A program made the translations under genes and the position numbers. Positions 48,286 to 58,006 of a DNA stretch of 64,000 nt are shown here, in pieces. The notes under the pieces are model-generated. The model saw only the letters and a list, made by a program, of their open reading frames with translations, made no database searches and was not told where the DNA came from. The DNA comes from Cristatella mucedo (lineage: Eukaryota > Bryozoa > Phylactolaemata > Cristatellidae), in contig WPIO01000058.1 of NCBI GenBank assembly GCA_009760855.2, forward strand, positions 812,501 to 876,500. The letters run 5' to 3'. Position 1 is the first letter of the stretch. Each line of letters opens with the position of its first letter.

Positions 48286-48425
48286 CGTTCTGGTTTGGCC
48301 CAGTGATTAACTGCTTTCCTCGACCAAGGTCTGGCCGAGGTAGTGGGCTTGAGCCCCGTGGCATATGTAAAGCGCCTGCTGAGTGATTAAGTTATCTTAG
48401 GGCGCTATACAAATGAATTATATGT
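48286..48425 (+). repeat. tRNA-derived SINE, family 1
   Basis: TTCTGGTTTGGCCCAGTGAT, CCAAGGTCTGGCCGAGGTAG, and tail TAAAGCGCCTGCTGAGTGAT. Its end abuts a hairpin. Confidence 0.75.
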
Positions 48426-48466
48426 AGGTGACTTACTACGACTATTAGCCGTAGTAAGTCACACCT
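48426..48466. repeat. Hairpin at the SINE end
   Basis: AGGTGACTTACTACG and CGTAGTAAGTCACACCT are inverted arms (one two-base gap) around a nine-base loop. Confidence 0.85.
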
Positions 48467-49174
48467 GTTTAGCAGGATATAAGGCTTAGCTTTGAAAAAT
48501 AAGAAGCTTGACAGCACCGTAACTGGAGGGCTTCGGAATTAATTTAGCACTTTCTCAGGCGACCGACTTGAAACAACCCGCTGGAACGCTGGATGGGTAC
48601 CTTTAAGAATTTCTCAACTTTTTGAAAACTTGACGGCGAATTTAATGTAACTAAATTTAGGACATTTGCTCGCTGCGGCGCGGCTCCAGCGCCAGATTAC
48701 CGTCATGGAAAGAGAATACTCGCACGCTATTCGCAAGCGGCAGCACATGTGATTATTCAGAAGCAATAGTTGAGAATAATATCGACATTGGATCTTCTGC
48801 TTATTTTCCCAGCAAGTAAAGTACAAATTTCTACACTGGGGTTAAATCGTATAAAATGGTCACGCGTTCAATTTTGCTTTAAGTAACGCTTTTGTTCAGA
48901 AATGACAAACAGACAGCACGATTGCGTTGCATAGGCGTGGCCAGGTTTCGATCGCCAGGGGCGAGACCATGACCTTTCCAGATGTAGCTAATCGTAGCAA
49001 AGTTATTTAGCGTGTGGGGCGGCTTGACGGCCTGAACGGCTTCTTCCCGCCGATCCACGGGGGGCGGGGCCGAGTCTCGCTTCCCCTCCCCCATTCCGTA
49101 TGCCCCACCCACTGCCTGCGTCGCTGAACTGCTTGAACAGCTTCAGATGCCATTAACTTCCAGGTACGTTTCTA

Positions 49175-49450
49175 TTACTGAGCGTCCGAAGTCATTGCAA
49201 TACCTGGCGGCCCATTTAGAGGCAAATCCTTGTGCTGCGAAAGTTTCCAGTCCGGCTGGCGTCCTTTAAAGTCACGCTGAAAATACAGCAGCCTCTCTAC
49301 AAGAACCTTCTCTGGAAATGAGCCTCGAATCTGTTCACCGAAGGCTTGCTTCCCGGAACGGCTCATTTGAGGCACACCGCTAAAGGAAAATGCACGGACC
49401 CATTTTGGAGAACCGGAAACACTGCACCGAAAGCGATCGACCTGAAAGCT
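49175..49450 (-). other. Unrecognised coding-like exon, minus strand (1 of 3)
   Basis: A pyrimidine-rich acceptor-like run (TTTTTTTTAGCTTTCAG) at about 49,443-49,460 on the minus strand precedes VDRFRCSVSGSPKWVRAF, GKQAFGEQIRGSFPEKVLV and DWKLSQHKDLPLN, ending at a stop. No known domain was recognised. It lies next to the ORFs at 49,718-50,086 and 50,233-50,460 on the same strand. Confidence 0.3.
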
Positions 49451-49539
49451 AAAAAAAATCGCTTTGATGTGGAAACTAGAAGCCCCGTTCCGACGGACTA
49501 GTCTGCCGAGTCTTTCCGAGGGACTAGTCTGTCGACTGC

Positions 49540-49688
49540 CGAGCTGGCTTGGTCTAGCGGTTAAGGTGCTCGCCCCGACCACGGTCTGACTGAGGTCGTG
49601 GGCTTGAGCCCCGGCGCATATGTGAAGCGCCTGAATAGAGATCAAGTTCTATTGGGGCGCTATATAAATGAATTATTTTTTTTTACTA
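49540..49688 (+). repeat. tRNA-derived SINE, family 1
   Basis: GCCGAGCTGGCTTGGTCTAG, B-box region GTCGTGGGCTTGAGCCC, tail GTGAAGCGCCTGAATAGAG, and a T run. Confidence 0.85.
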
Positions 49689-49717
49689 GTTTCGTTTTGG
49701 CGCGCTGCCAGCGCGAC

Positions 49718-50040
49718 TTATGCTGGCTCATCTACAAGGTATTCGGCTGATTCATAAATGAATACTTTAAAGTTTCTCGCTGGAGTTCGCTCTGGCCGAA
49801 AGGGTTCTTTGGCCACTTGAAAAACCAATTGTATATATTTTTTGTGCGTATCGTAATGGTAAAGCGTCGTGAAAATTCGCCACCTCTTTGTGTTGTGTAA
49901 GCACTCGACGCCCACCGCTAAAGAAAAGCTCACTATGGCCTCAACACACCCTGTAATTTGATTATCGCTGGCTCCAAATTCGTCGAGCGGTCTTTGGTAT
50001 CCAAAAAAGTTACTCCTGCCGGTTGTTTCAATAATCACGT
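49718..50040 (-). other. Unrecognised coding-like exon, minus strand (2 of 3)
   Basis: Frame: TGRSNFFGYQRPLDEFGA, CVEAIVSFSLAVGVECL, YHYDTHKKYIQLVFQVAKEP and FKVFIYESAEYLVDEPA, then stop. The amino-acid mix is typical of a globular protein. The family B LINE tail at 50,045-50,112 sits at its 5' edge and may have cut the exon. Confidence 0.35.
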
Positions 50041-50044
50041 AACC

Positions 50045-50112
50045 ATTGTAAAGCGCCTCGAAAGAGATTGAATTCTCTGAGGGCACTTTATCGAGTGTAT
50101 TAGTATTATCAT
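50045..50112 (+). mobile_element. LINE family B 3' tail fragment
   Basis: TTGTAAAGCGCCTCGAAAGA, then ATTCTCTGAGGGCACTTTATC and TTAGTATTATC. Under 70 bases. Confidence 0.8.
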
Positions 50113-50232
50113 AGCAGATGGGCGGGCTCCTTCAACGCTCGTGCGAGGGCCAGTAAATCGCATACTTCGAAAGTTATGCAGCGCTTTTAATGATCCTCTA
50201 AAGCTGGGACGCAATTCATATATTAAGTGGAG

Positions 50233-50460
50233 TTATCGCCTAGATACCGTCGGCTGAGAAGAGTGCAAAAGCGCTAGCTCGCCGATAAGCACAAAAATTC
50301 TCAGCCTGGAACTTGGATCCCGAGTTGACGTTAAGAAAATAGAGCGTGCTTCGTCACATTCATCTGTTAGCGCTGACAATTTGGCGCTCACTGGTAGACC
50401 ATATACCATTGGCCACACAGAGGGTCGGGGTGATATCAAGGACTCTTTCTTACTTCTTTG
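50233..50460 (-). other. Unrecognised coding-like ORF, minus strand (3 of 3)
   Basis: Frame: SLISPRPSVWPMVYGLPV, SAKLSALTDECDEARSIF and SSRLRIFVLIGELALLH, ending at TAA. Order and strand would suit a gene running from here through 49,718 to 49,175. No family was recognised. Confidence 0.3.
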
Positions 50461-50994
50461 GTCTTTAATCTGGATCCAACCAGCCCTTGACTATGCATAG
50501 GAATAAAAGCAAGAAAGAAACTAGACATTAAAACCAAACTCCATCTAAGCGGAAGGAACTCGCAGCCAATGCCTTATGCCAATGCCTTATTATGCGGATG
50601 CTAATGGAGCTGCGGTTTCCAAGCATTTTGTGGCACGTACAACATCGTCTGTACCTGCAAATGTCAGTAGGACGGCAAGTATTGATGCTGATGCAAAAAC
50701 ATGGCTGAAAATAGGCCGTCTATCTAGGATTACAACACTGTTCCGACGTTTGTCACAGGGTGGAGGTTAACAAATTAACAACGTCTATAATTCACTCACC
50801 GGATGATGAGCTCCTCGCCTCTTTGGGACGAACGACGGTGAAGAGGTCGTATACAGCCAGCAAGCAACAAAGTGGGTACTTGCATTATATAACGGCTGTG
50901 AGTAATTGTGAGGAAAAAAAGAGATTTTTGCAGAGACTAGACATGATCCTGAGCGATTCACCTTGGCTGCAGCTCTTACGTATACAAAAGTTAC

Positions 50995-51200
50995 AATAAA
51001 AATCAACATATTAATGATGGGCTGCACAGAATTTGAAAAGCGTGATCGTCAAAATTGGACTCGGGCGGCAAATGTCGTGTAGAGTCTGCACACAATCTGG
51101 GTGTCCAGTTCCTAAGCGACACTTCACTAGACGACGGCATCCGATCCGAGATCGAATCCACCTATTTCCAGCGATACGTCGTCGATGGGTGTATTATCAA
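50995..51200 (+). mobile_element. L2-like LINE, RT fragment, old
   Basis: KSVIVKIGLG and HNLGVQFLSDTSLDDGIRSE resemble the LINE blocks LTLKIGSA and NLGVxFxSDLSLDDHI. A short relic of a different subfamily from A and B. Confidence 0.5.
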
Positions 51201-51259
51201 AGTGGTTGCACGGTAATCTGACACATCGGAGCTTCTTCTACGTCGCCACATATAGATAA

Positions 51260-52600
51260 CAGACCGGATTACACTACGTACACATCTAGTATGCAAACGA
51301 AGAGTAGCTGCTTCACCATTTGCTCCAAAAATCAACGGTTGGCAACGGGGGGTGCCACGAAGTAACAAACAAAGTAATGCGGCCTTGGCTAGGCATGATT
51401 CAGAGGGCAATAACAAGAGCAATGGCGGCTGCGTGGAACTACTTTTGAACCCGCTAAAGATGCCGCCCCCAAAATCCATCGTTCGGGAAAATATTGCAGC
51501 TCCGCCCTGCTACAGGATTGCTCGCTAATTTCCACCTCAGGTCCGCGCTCGGCTAGAGTTCGCCCTTGCGTAGCAGCGTGCAGCACGAGCAGGCGAGAGT
51601 CAGAGAGGCTTGGCTGGCGCCGCAGCGCTTCGTCCTGGCGTAGCGTCTGCAGAGGTGTACCTACCCTACTTGCGCTGTCCTGTCTAGCCCGGGTGGCCTG
51701 AATTGCACGGCGGGCCTGCTGCTAATCCCGTTTGCTGCACGCGTTCAATCTCGACGGTCGCTACGAAAGAAAGAGGTGGTGAATGTCGCAAATTACCTCA
51801 GGACAATACTTCCAGCAAGACAAGTAATTTGCCGTTGTGCGCTGGTCTCTGGGGCAGTCTCGTAGGTAACAAAGAGAGTAGAGACCGGTAGGAGCTATGA
51901 AAAAGGCTCGGACGCGAGGAAGGACGACGCCTCGCAGGAGCCGTACCCCGTCGGAATTGCGATGGGCAGACGGCAATTCAGTTGGCGACGGCGCGGCTTT
52001 CAGAATTCTCTATGGACTTGAATGCCATCCCAAATACAGTTGCAGTATGGGTGGCTGCAAATTCCATCCATGGGGAGCTTTGGAGAGGCATAACTTGCTT
52101 TTACATTCGTCTTAAAAGGCGTAACCTCGAGGTTATGCCATCAGGCTGAAGTTGGAGGTACTTTTTATTTAGTCCGAGGTTAGCCATTTTCCGATTCTGG
52201 TCACGAGCCGTTGGCGTTAGCAGGTCGAAAATAACCGTGAGTCTCTGCCGGGCTTTTTTTTTATCGACGCTGCAGCTCGTTTTCATTCTGCTAGTACAGT
52301 ATCCATCATAGGTCAGCAGAAAGGAATCGGTCGTCCGATTCTACTAGACTGCTGGCCATGCCGAGGTGAGGAATACCCCCCCCCCCCCGTAGTAAACCGG
52401 GCAGAAATGCGCTCGTAACCGCGATGGGCCGCCGCATCGCGGTGTTTATGGGCAGCTGTGGACTGCTAGCAGTGTCGTTTCGCTTCGGGTGGGATGTCGC
52501 TGCGCCTGTCTTTTTTAAGAGCAGCTGGGGAAGAGGCATCGACTCCAGACTGCTGCTCAGGACCGCATACCAGTTTAAATTTCGGTAGGCAGACGAAAAC
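51260..52600. other. Intergenic sequence, a few short ORFs, no recognised gene
   Basis: An 80-codon open stretch on the plus strand (51,288-51,527; SNGGCVELLLNPLKMPPPKS) has no known family. A 22-bp near-palindrome (GGCGTAACC, TCGA, GGTTATGCC) lies at 52,118-52,139 and a 13-base C run at 52,376-52,388. Confidence 0.35.
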
Positions 52601-52689
52601 TAGGATCAATAAAGAATTAATGAACGCAGGTTTATGAAACGGCAGCAAACGTAGAACTGCAGAGGCCGCCGAGGTGCTGTCTCGCTGAG

Positions 52690-52808
52690 TCGCTGCAAGT
52701 GTGTGTACGCGCGTACATTTGTGTGTGTGTATGTGCGCGTGAGCGCGTGTGCGTGTGTGTGTGCTTGCGTGTGCGCACGCGAGTGTGTGCTTGCATGCGT
52801 ATGTGTGG
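52690..52808. repeat. (GT)n-rich microsatellite
   Basis: GTGTGTGTATGTGCGCGTGAG and similar interrupted GT repeats. The ORF it makes on the minus strand (HTRTRAHAHIHTH) is a repeat artefact. Confidence 0.9.
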
Positions 52809-53459
52809 CACTCACGCGCGGTTTCGGAAATGGTGAGCTGCATTGAAAATTGCAATCGCTGTAAAGCTAGAATGAATGGGGACGACCTCTTTAGGTGCGT
52901 AGCTATTAATCGTGCTCTCAGAGAAAGTATCAGAGAGGACAGAGAGAAGAGCAAAGGAGAGAGGCACGCAGAGACTGGGACAGAGAGAGCGAGAGAGAGG
53001 GAGAGTAAAGAAGAGATGACGAGGAGCTCAACGAGTCACTCAAAAGGAGACCTTGCAGAGGTACACATAGCACGAGGACGGTCCAACACGCCTGCTTGAG
53101 CCCATCTTAATACGAGCCCTTGAGTTCTCCGGAGGTATGTGCCGCTTATTTAAGGAGGCGATCGTACATTTTAGCGTCGTAGCTACAGAAGTCGTTCTTT
53201 TTAGACAGATCCGAACGGACGTGCACTGAATCGAATGACTTCAGTTCGAAGCTTTAGGCTCTCCAAATGGACACTACATCCGCTTCTTTCTTGTCAGCGT
53301 ATGTTTAGTGCTTAGAAATATATATTCATAGTTACCTCTGGAGGCTATACAAATACATTGTTGTTTATATTATACATTTATGTTATTGTTGTTTATATTA
53401 TACATTTATTTGTATTATACATTTCTGTTATTATTACCGGGTCTATATATTGTATGCGC

Positions 53460-54945
53460 TGTGCAGACTGAGGGTCAGCTTCCAGAGGAGGCTAATCACT
53501 CCACAGAGACAGCCTTGCTTCGCGTATACAACGACCTACTTAGGAATGCAGACATGGGTAGAGTAACTCCGCTTGTTTTGCTCGATCCTTCGGCAGCTTT
53601 TGATACTGTCGATCACCAAGTTCTTCTTGAGCGCCTCTCATTTCGCCTGGGCATCACTGGCGCTGCTCTGCAATGGTTCGGGTCCTATTTCAGTGGGAGA
53701 CTCTAGAGTATTGACGTGAATGGACAAAGATCATCCGAGGTACCTCTGAAATATGGGATACCTCAGGGCTCCGTGCTTGGTCTGTTTATTTTCACTGTTT
53801 ATACTCTCCCTCTTGCCGATATGATTGTCAAGCACAATCTAAACTTTCACTTCTATTCGGATGGCACTCGGTTGTACCTCTGCTTTGATCCCTCCCAGCC
53901 CTCCAGCAAGTCGAATTCTCTCAATTCACGTGCTGCATGTATTGATAACATCCGCACATGGATGGCAGCACATTTTCTTAAATTGAATGATGACTAAACT
54001 ATCTTACTAGTTATGAGCAAATCAAATGTGATTCAGAAATTGGAAAGGCTAACGCTCAAAATTGGCTCTGCCAGCCTATCTTCTGTTGAATCTTTACGAA
54101 ATCTAGGTGTCACGTTCCAAAGTGACCTTTCGTTAGACGACCACATCAGCTCCACAATCAAGTCTGGCTACTTTCAGCTACATGACTGCTAAAATTCGGG
54201 CTTGTTGAGGCAGGGATACTACATCCAAGTTTTTCCATGCATTTGTGACATCCCATCTTGACTTCTGTAACTCAGTGCTTGCTGGTCTACCGGCATGTGC
54301 ACTCAGGCGATTACAGCTAGTGCAAAACTCTGCAGCTAGGCTTGTCTGTCGTGAACGTCGCAGTTTCCACGTCACACCACTTCTCGCTTACCTGCATTGG
54401 CTACCAGTCAAGCAACGGATCGACTTCAGGGGTTTGTTGCTCACTTTTAGGTCCTTCATTATTTGGCTCCAGCCAACCTATCTGATTTACTGCCCCTCTG
54501 AGCTAAGCATCGTACCACCCGCTTTTCGGAATGTAACTGGTTCCCTATACCTCATACAAACCTCAAATCCTCTGGAGACCGTGCCTTTAATTCTTATGCT
54601 CCCAAAGCCTGGAACTCACTCCCGACTTCCGTCACGACATCCCACGACTTAGCCATATTTAAAAAGAAATTAAAAACGCACCTATTTATAAAAACATTTA
54701 GTGGGTCCCTTTGATTCGTCCTTTATGTGCGTATACGAGCTGACATTGTTGCATGCTGCCATTAACCACACTTGCATACTGACCCTGTGCATTTCACCCC
54801 TAACCATGCTATTCTTGATGATGCAAGATACCACTCACAATTCGATCGCGTTTTTGCAGCAAATGTAAAGCGCCTAGAAAGAGATTAGTTTCTCTGAGGG
54901 TGCTCTATCAAGTGTATTACTATTACCATTATTACTATTATTAGC
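53460..54945 (+). mobile_element. LINE family B, RT to 3' tail
   Basis: EANHSTETALLRVYNDLLRN (53,488) and SAAFDTVDHQVLLERL (53,590; catalytic Asp kept), GIPQGSVLGLFIFTVYTLPL (53,757), then FYSDGTRLYLCFD (53,850): the catalytic YADD has become YSDG, so the RT is dead. Frameshifts follow (54,000 and 54,180), then the C-terminal part and tail GTAAAGCGCCTAGAAAGAG. Confidence 0.88.
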
Positions 54946-55289
54946 ACATTTATTTCTTGGCAGGGCTGAAGAGGCCTGCCGCGAAGCCTGGACCGTAGGT
55001 GCAGCTTCATGATTTGCCTCCAAAGGGATACACCTGGCCTAGAGTTTGGACTCATCTTGAAAATGCCACTTCTGTATAGGTTAGAGGGCGTAATCACCCT
55101 TAAAAATTTGCTCTGTAATCTGACCAACAGGGGTGACCTGGTGGTAGTGTTTATATCAATTAAAAATTCAACCGTATTGATCCTTATTGCTTTAGACCGG
55201 CGCCGAGAGTGGGCCAAATGATTGTTATTTTTCACTAGCCAAAAATGCCTCGTTGAGTATAATCAAATAAGTCTCCTCCTTTTGCCATC

Positions 55290-55580
55290 CCAGACTTGAT
55301 GACATTTAAAAAGAAGCTTGAAAAGCGCCTATTTATCGCAACAGTCAGTGGGTCTATGTGATTAATTCTGTGTGTATCTATGCATGCTGACACTGTGCAT
55401 GCTACCACTAACCATATATTACATGTAGGCACTGTGTTTGTCACCTCTAACCGTGGCCTGCTTCTTGACCAGGTGCATTACACCACTAATCGTTTGAACA
55501 TGCTGTATTTACAGCTTACGTAAACTTTCCAGAAAGAGATTAAGTTCTCTGGTGCCCTAGACAAATGTATCATTATTATT
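55290..55580 (+). mobile_element. LINE family B, 3' end
   Basis: LMTFKKKLEKRLFIATVSGS-type frame, then 3' region (GCATGCTGACACTGTGCATG) and tail CCAGAAAGAGATTAAGTTC. Confidence 0.8.
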
Positions 55581-55599
55581 ATTCCTGTTGAACATACAT

Positions 55600-55742
55600 T
55601 GTCTCTATGTCCAGCGGTTAAGGTGCACGCCCCCGACCGAGGTTATGAGGTCGTGGGCTCGAGCCCCGAGGCATATGTGAAGCGCCTGAATAGAGATTAA
55701 GTTCTCTTGGGGCGCTATATACAAATGAATTATATATTTATA
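55600..55742 (+). repeat. tRNA-derived SINE, family 1
   Basis: GTCCAGCGGTTAAGGTGCAC, B-box region GTCGTGGGCTCGAGCCCC, tail GTGAAGCGCCTGAATAGAG, ending in an AT stretch. Confidence 0.85.
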
Positions 55743-56004
55743 AATTTCTGTTGGGAACAGTGACGGTGATGTATCTTGGTCAGCAATTCTGCAAAGCCAC
55801 AAAGACTTAGCGGATGCCAGGCAGGAGAGCTGCCTATGACTCACACAAAGCCACTGTAAGGCCTTGTAACCCTCCTTGCAGCCTTATACATTCAGCCTCT
55901 ACGTTATTTGTCGTCTCATTAAACTGCGTTCAGTTAGAACAGTTATCATCAACTGCTGGGCTTAATGGCTTTTTTTGGTAACCCCTCTAAAACTGACTTG
56001 CAGT

Positions 56005-56372
56005 AACGCTTTTAGTTCGTATGCTCCCAAAGTAACGAAGCTCCCTCCCGACCTGCGTCAGAACATCCCCTGACTTGACCACATTTAAAGGGAACTTAAA
56101 AACACCTATTTAGGACAGCATTTAGTGGGTCACTGTGATTCGTCCTTCACGTGCTTATGCGTGCTGACACTGTGCATGCTGCCACTAACCACATTTGCAT
56201 GCTGACCCTGTGCATGTCACCACTAACTATGTTATTCATTTTGCTTGTTTTTCAAGCATGATTTTACTTACCATTCAATTGCATTTCCCTTTGCAGCAAA
56301 TGTAAAGCGCCTAGAAAGAGATTAAGTTCTCTGAGGGCGCTTTATCAAGTACATTATTATTATTATTATTAA
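56005..56372 (+). mobile_element. LINE family B, 3' end
   Basis: FSSYAPKVTKLPPDLRQNI-type frame, 3' region, GTAAAGCGCCTAGAAAGAG and (ATT)n tail. The best-kept tail in the window. Confidence 0.9.
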
Positions 56373-56766
56373 CGTTGTCTCAACAGAACCAGGAACTTGG
56401 GAGGATCTTTAGCCAATCACTGAGGTAGGCAGTAACTCAAACCTGAAAAAAGACTGAACACGTGATTAGCTCTGGAAGCGTTCTTCTGAAGGAAGCACAT
56501 AGTCACGCAGTTGTCAAAGACAACTTAATTCCAAGTACTTGGTGATGGTCGCATTATGACACCTCTAATTAGAAGAGCTAATTCTCTGTGGATATTACCA
56601 AACAATAGTGATGTTTCCATATCCTATGCATACCAAAACAGCTAGTTATTATGAATTTTTCTAAACGAGGCCGTTGCAAGACGTTGTAGATTATTTAGTA
56701 TTAAAAATTTCTCAATTATCTTTTCCCACAAATTGCGTGTCACCCTGAATTATTTACATCCAGAAA

Positions 56767-56799
56767 TTCGGTACATATCCTATTAGGATATGTACCGAA
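56767..56799. repeat. Perfect 16-bp palindrome arms
   Basis: TTCGGTACATATCCTA, one central T, then its exact reverse complement. A similar imperfect palindrome (GAACATATCTTATTAGG) follows at 56,805-56,830. Confidence 0.95.
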
Positions 56800-57175
56800 A
56801 ATTGGGAACATATCTTATTAGGTTATGAACGCAGACTGGAAATATGGACAGCTGAGCTGTCCTCTTATTCCTCTTCAATCCAGGGATGCAAATATAGTCA
56901 TTCAATAACTCGTAGACATCGATTTCAGAATTGAATAGCAATTCGCTATTTTGCCAATTGAATACCGTCATTCCAGCATTACGCACATTAGAGCGTACGG
57001 AGATCAAATTAACATGAAGTTTTTTGACATTACGATCCTTACACAGATTGGTCATTAGGTTGACAGCATCATGGTTTGCAGTTCTACTTGAATCCAAGTA
57101 ACCGCTTTCTATTGTAATAATGAGCTCTAAGCTAAAATTTACTAAACGTGGATTAGTCTTTTGGATCACGATCTC
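56783..57175 (-). other. Unrecognised coding-like ORF, minus strand
   Basis: About 130 codons open: EIVIQKTNPRLVNFSLEL, NLCKDRNVKKLHVNLISV, TVFNWQNSELLFNSEIDVY and CIPGLKRNKRTAQ. There is no ATG near the 5' edge, so it would be an exon or a relic. The composition looks like a real protein, but no family was recognised. It may belong with 57,570-57,990. Confidence 0.35.
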
Positions 57176-57317
57176 AACATGGGAACGTACTTAATTTTAT
57201 GTAAAATGTAACGTATAAATTAGTTCAGAAAGAGATAGTACTTTTCCTTCTTTTTAGTCAAGTCAAAGCTCTCTCTATACGGTCATCCCTTGCAATTTCT
57301 AGCTGAATATACCTTAA

Positions 57318-57514
57318 TGTGATGATGTATCTCCGTCAGTAACTCCACAAAGTCATAAAGACCATGTGGGTGTTACGCAGGAGAGTTTTGTATAGCGCAC
57401 TCACAGCCCAAGCGGCTTTCGGTACGCATTCGGTAGCCAACAGACTTCGTCTCACGCAACAAAGAGAAAATGGGAAGCATAGCAGAGTTAGGAGAGCAGT
57501 TGAGGTAATGTGAT
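57318..57514 (-). mobile_element. LINE family A 3' end, short copy
   Basis: TGTATCTCCGTCAGTAACTC to GAGCAGTTGAGGTAATGTG, nearly identical to the start of the longer copy at 58,007 (a few changes in 190 bases). Confidence 0.9.
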
Positions 57515-57559
57515 CAATTCTGAGGTTAATATAAACCCCAATAATTAACTTACGTTCAT

Positions 57560-57990
57560 AAGTACTGGCGCATCAACTATCTATGACTCAAGTGATGCCA
57601 ATGGAATATTTCCTAGCATCTCTTCCTAAATAATTCAGCTGCATAGAAATTTAATTCTTCATTGTACCCGTTAAAAACAATGAATTTGTCTATGTAAGTG
57701 AAAGCGCAATCCAACGATGTGATTGGACGCGCAAGAAATGCCAAGTTTTTCAGATGCCCTTTTCTTCACCATAGAGACGTCGATAGCTAAAGATTAATTA
57801 GACCTTACAAATGCCTATGAACTTATGAAATCGTAACTGTCATCAACTACAAGAAGTATTGTCCTATCTGGTTCATCTTTCTTAATCTTGATCAAAGAGT
57901 CGTCTATAGCGATACGTTTTTCTTGTCGCCAACTTGATTTTTCGAAGCATTATTTCTGTGACTCAATTTTCCCTGCTATAACAATAATTA
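57560..57990 (-). other. Coding-like relic, minus strand
   Basis: Two short frames look like protein: SSWRQEKRIAIDDSLIKIKK and PDRTILLVVDDSYDFISS (57,800-57,950), and, further down the strand, KNLAFLARPITSLDCAF and TYIDKFIVFNGYNEELNFY (about 57,600-57,740), each ending in a stop. They are in different frames. A gene fragment or decayed element is likely; no family was recognised. Confidence 0.3.
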
Positions 57991-58006
57991 TAATGTAATG
58001 TAATGT

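Noticed and set aside
51897-52115. Possible C2H2 zinc finger (YSCSMGGCKFHPWGALERH)
   Set aside because: Only ten residues separate the second Cys from the first His, against twelve in the family, and there is only one copy.
52466-52954. 162-codon minus-strand ORF with HTRTRAHAHIHTH
   Set aside because: Its core is a (GT)n microsatellite.
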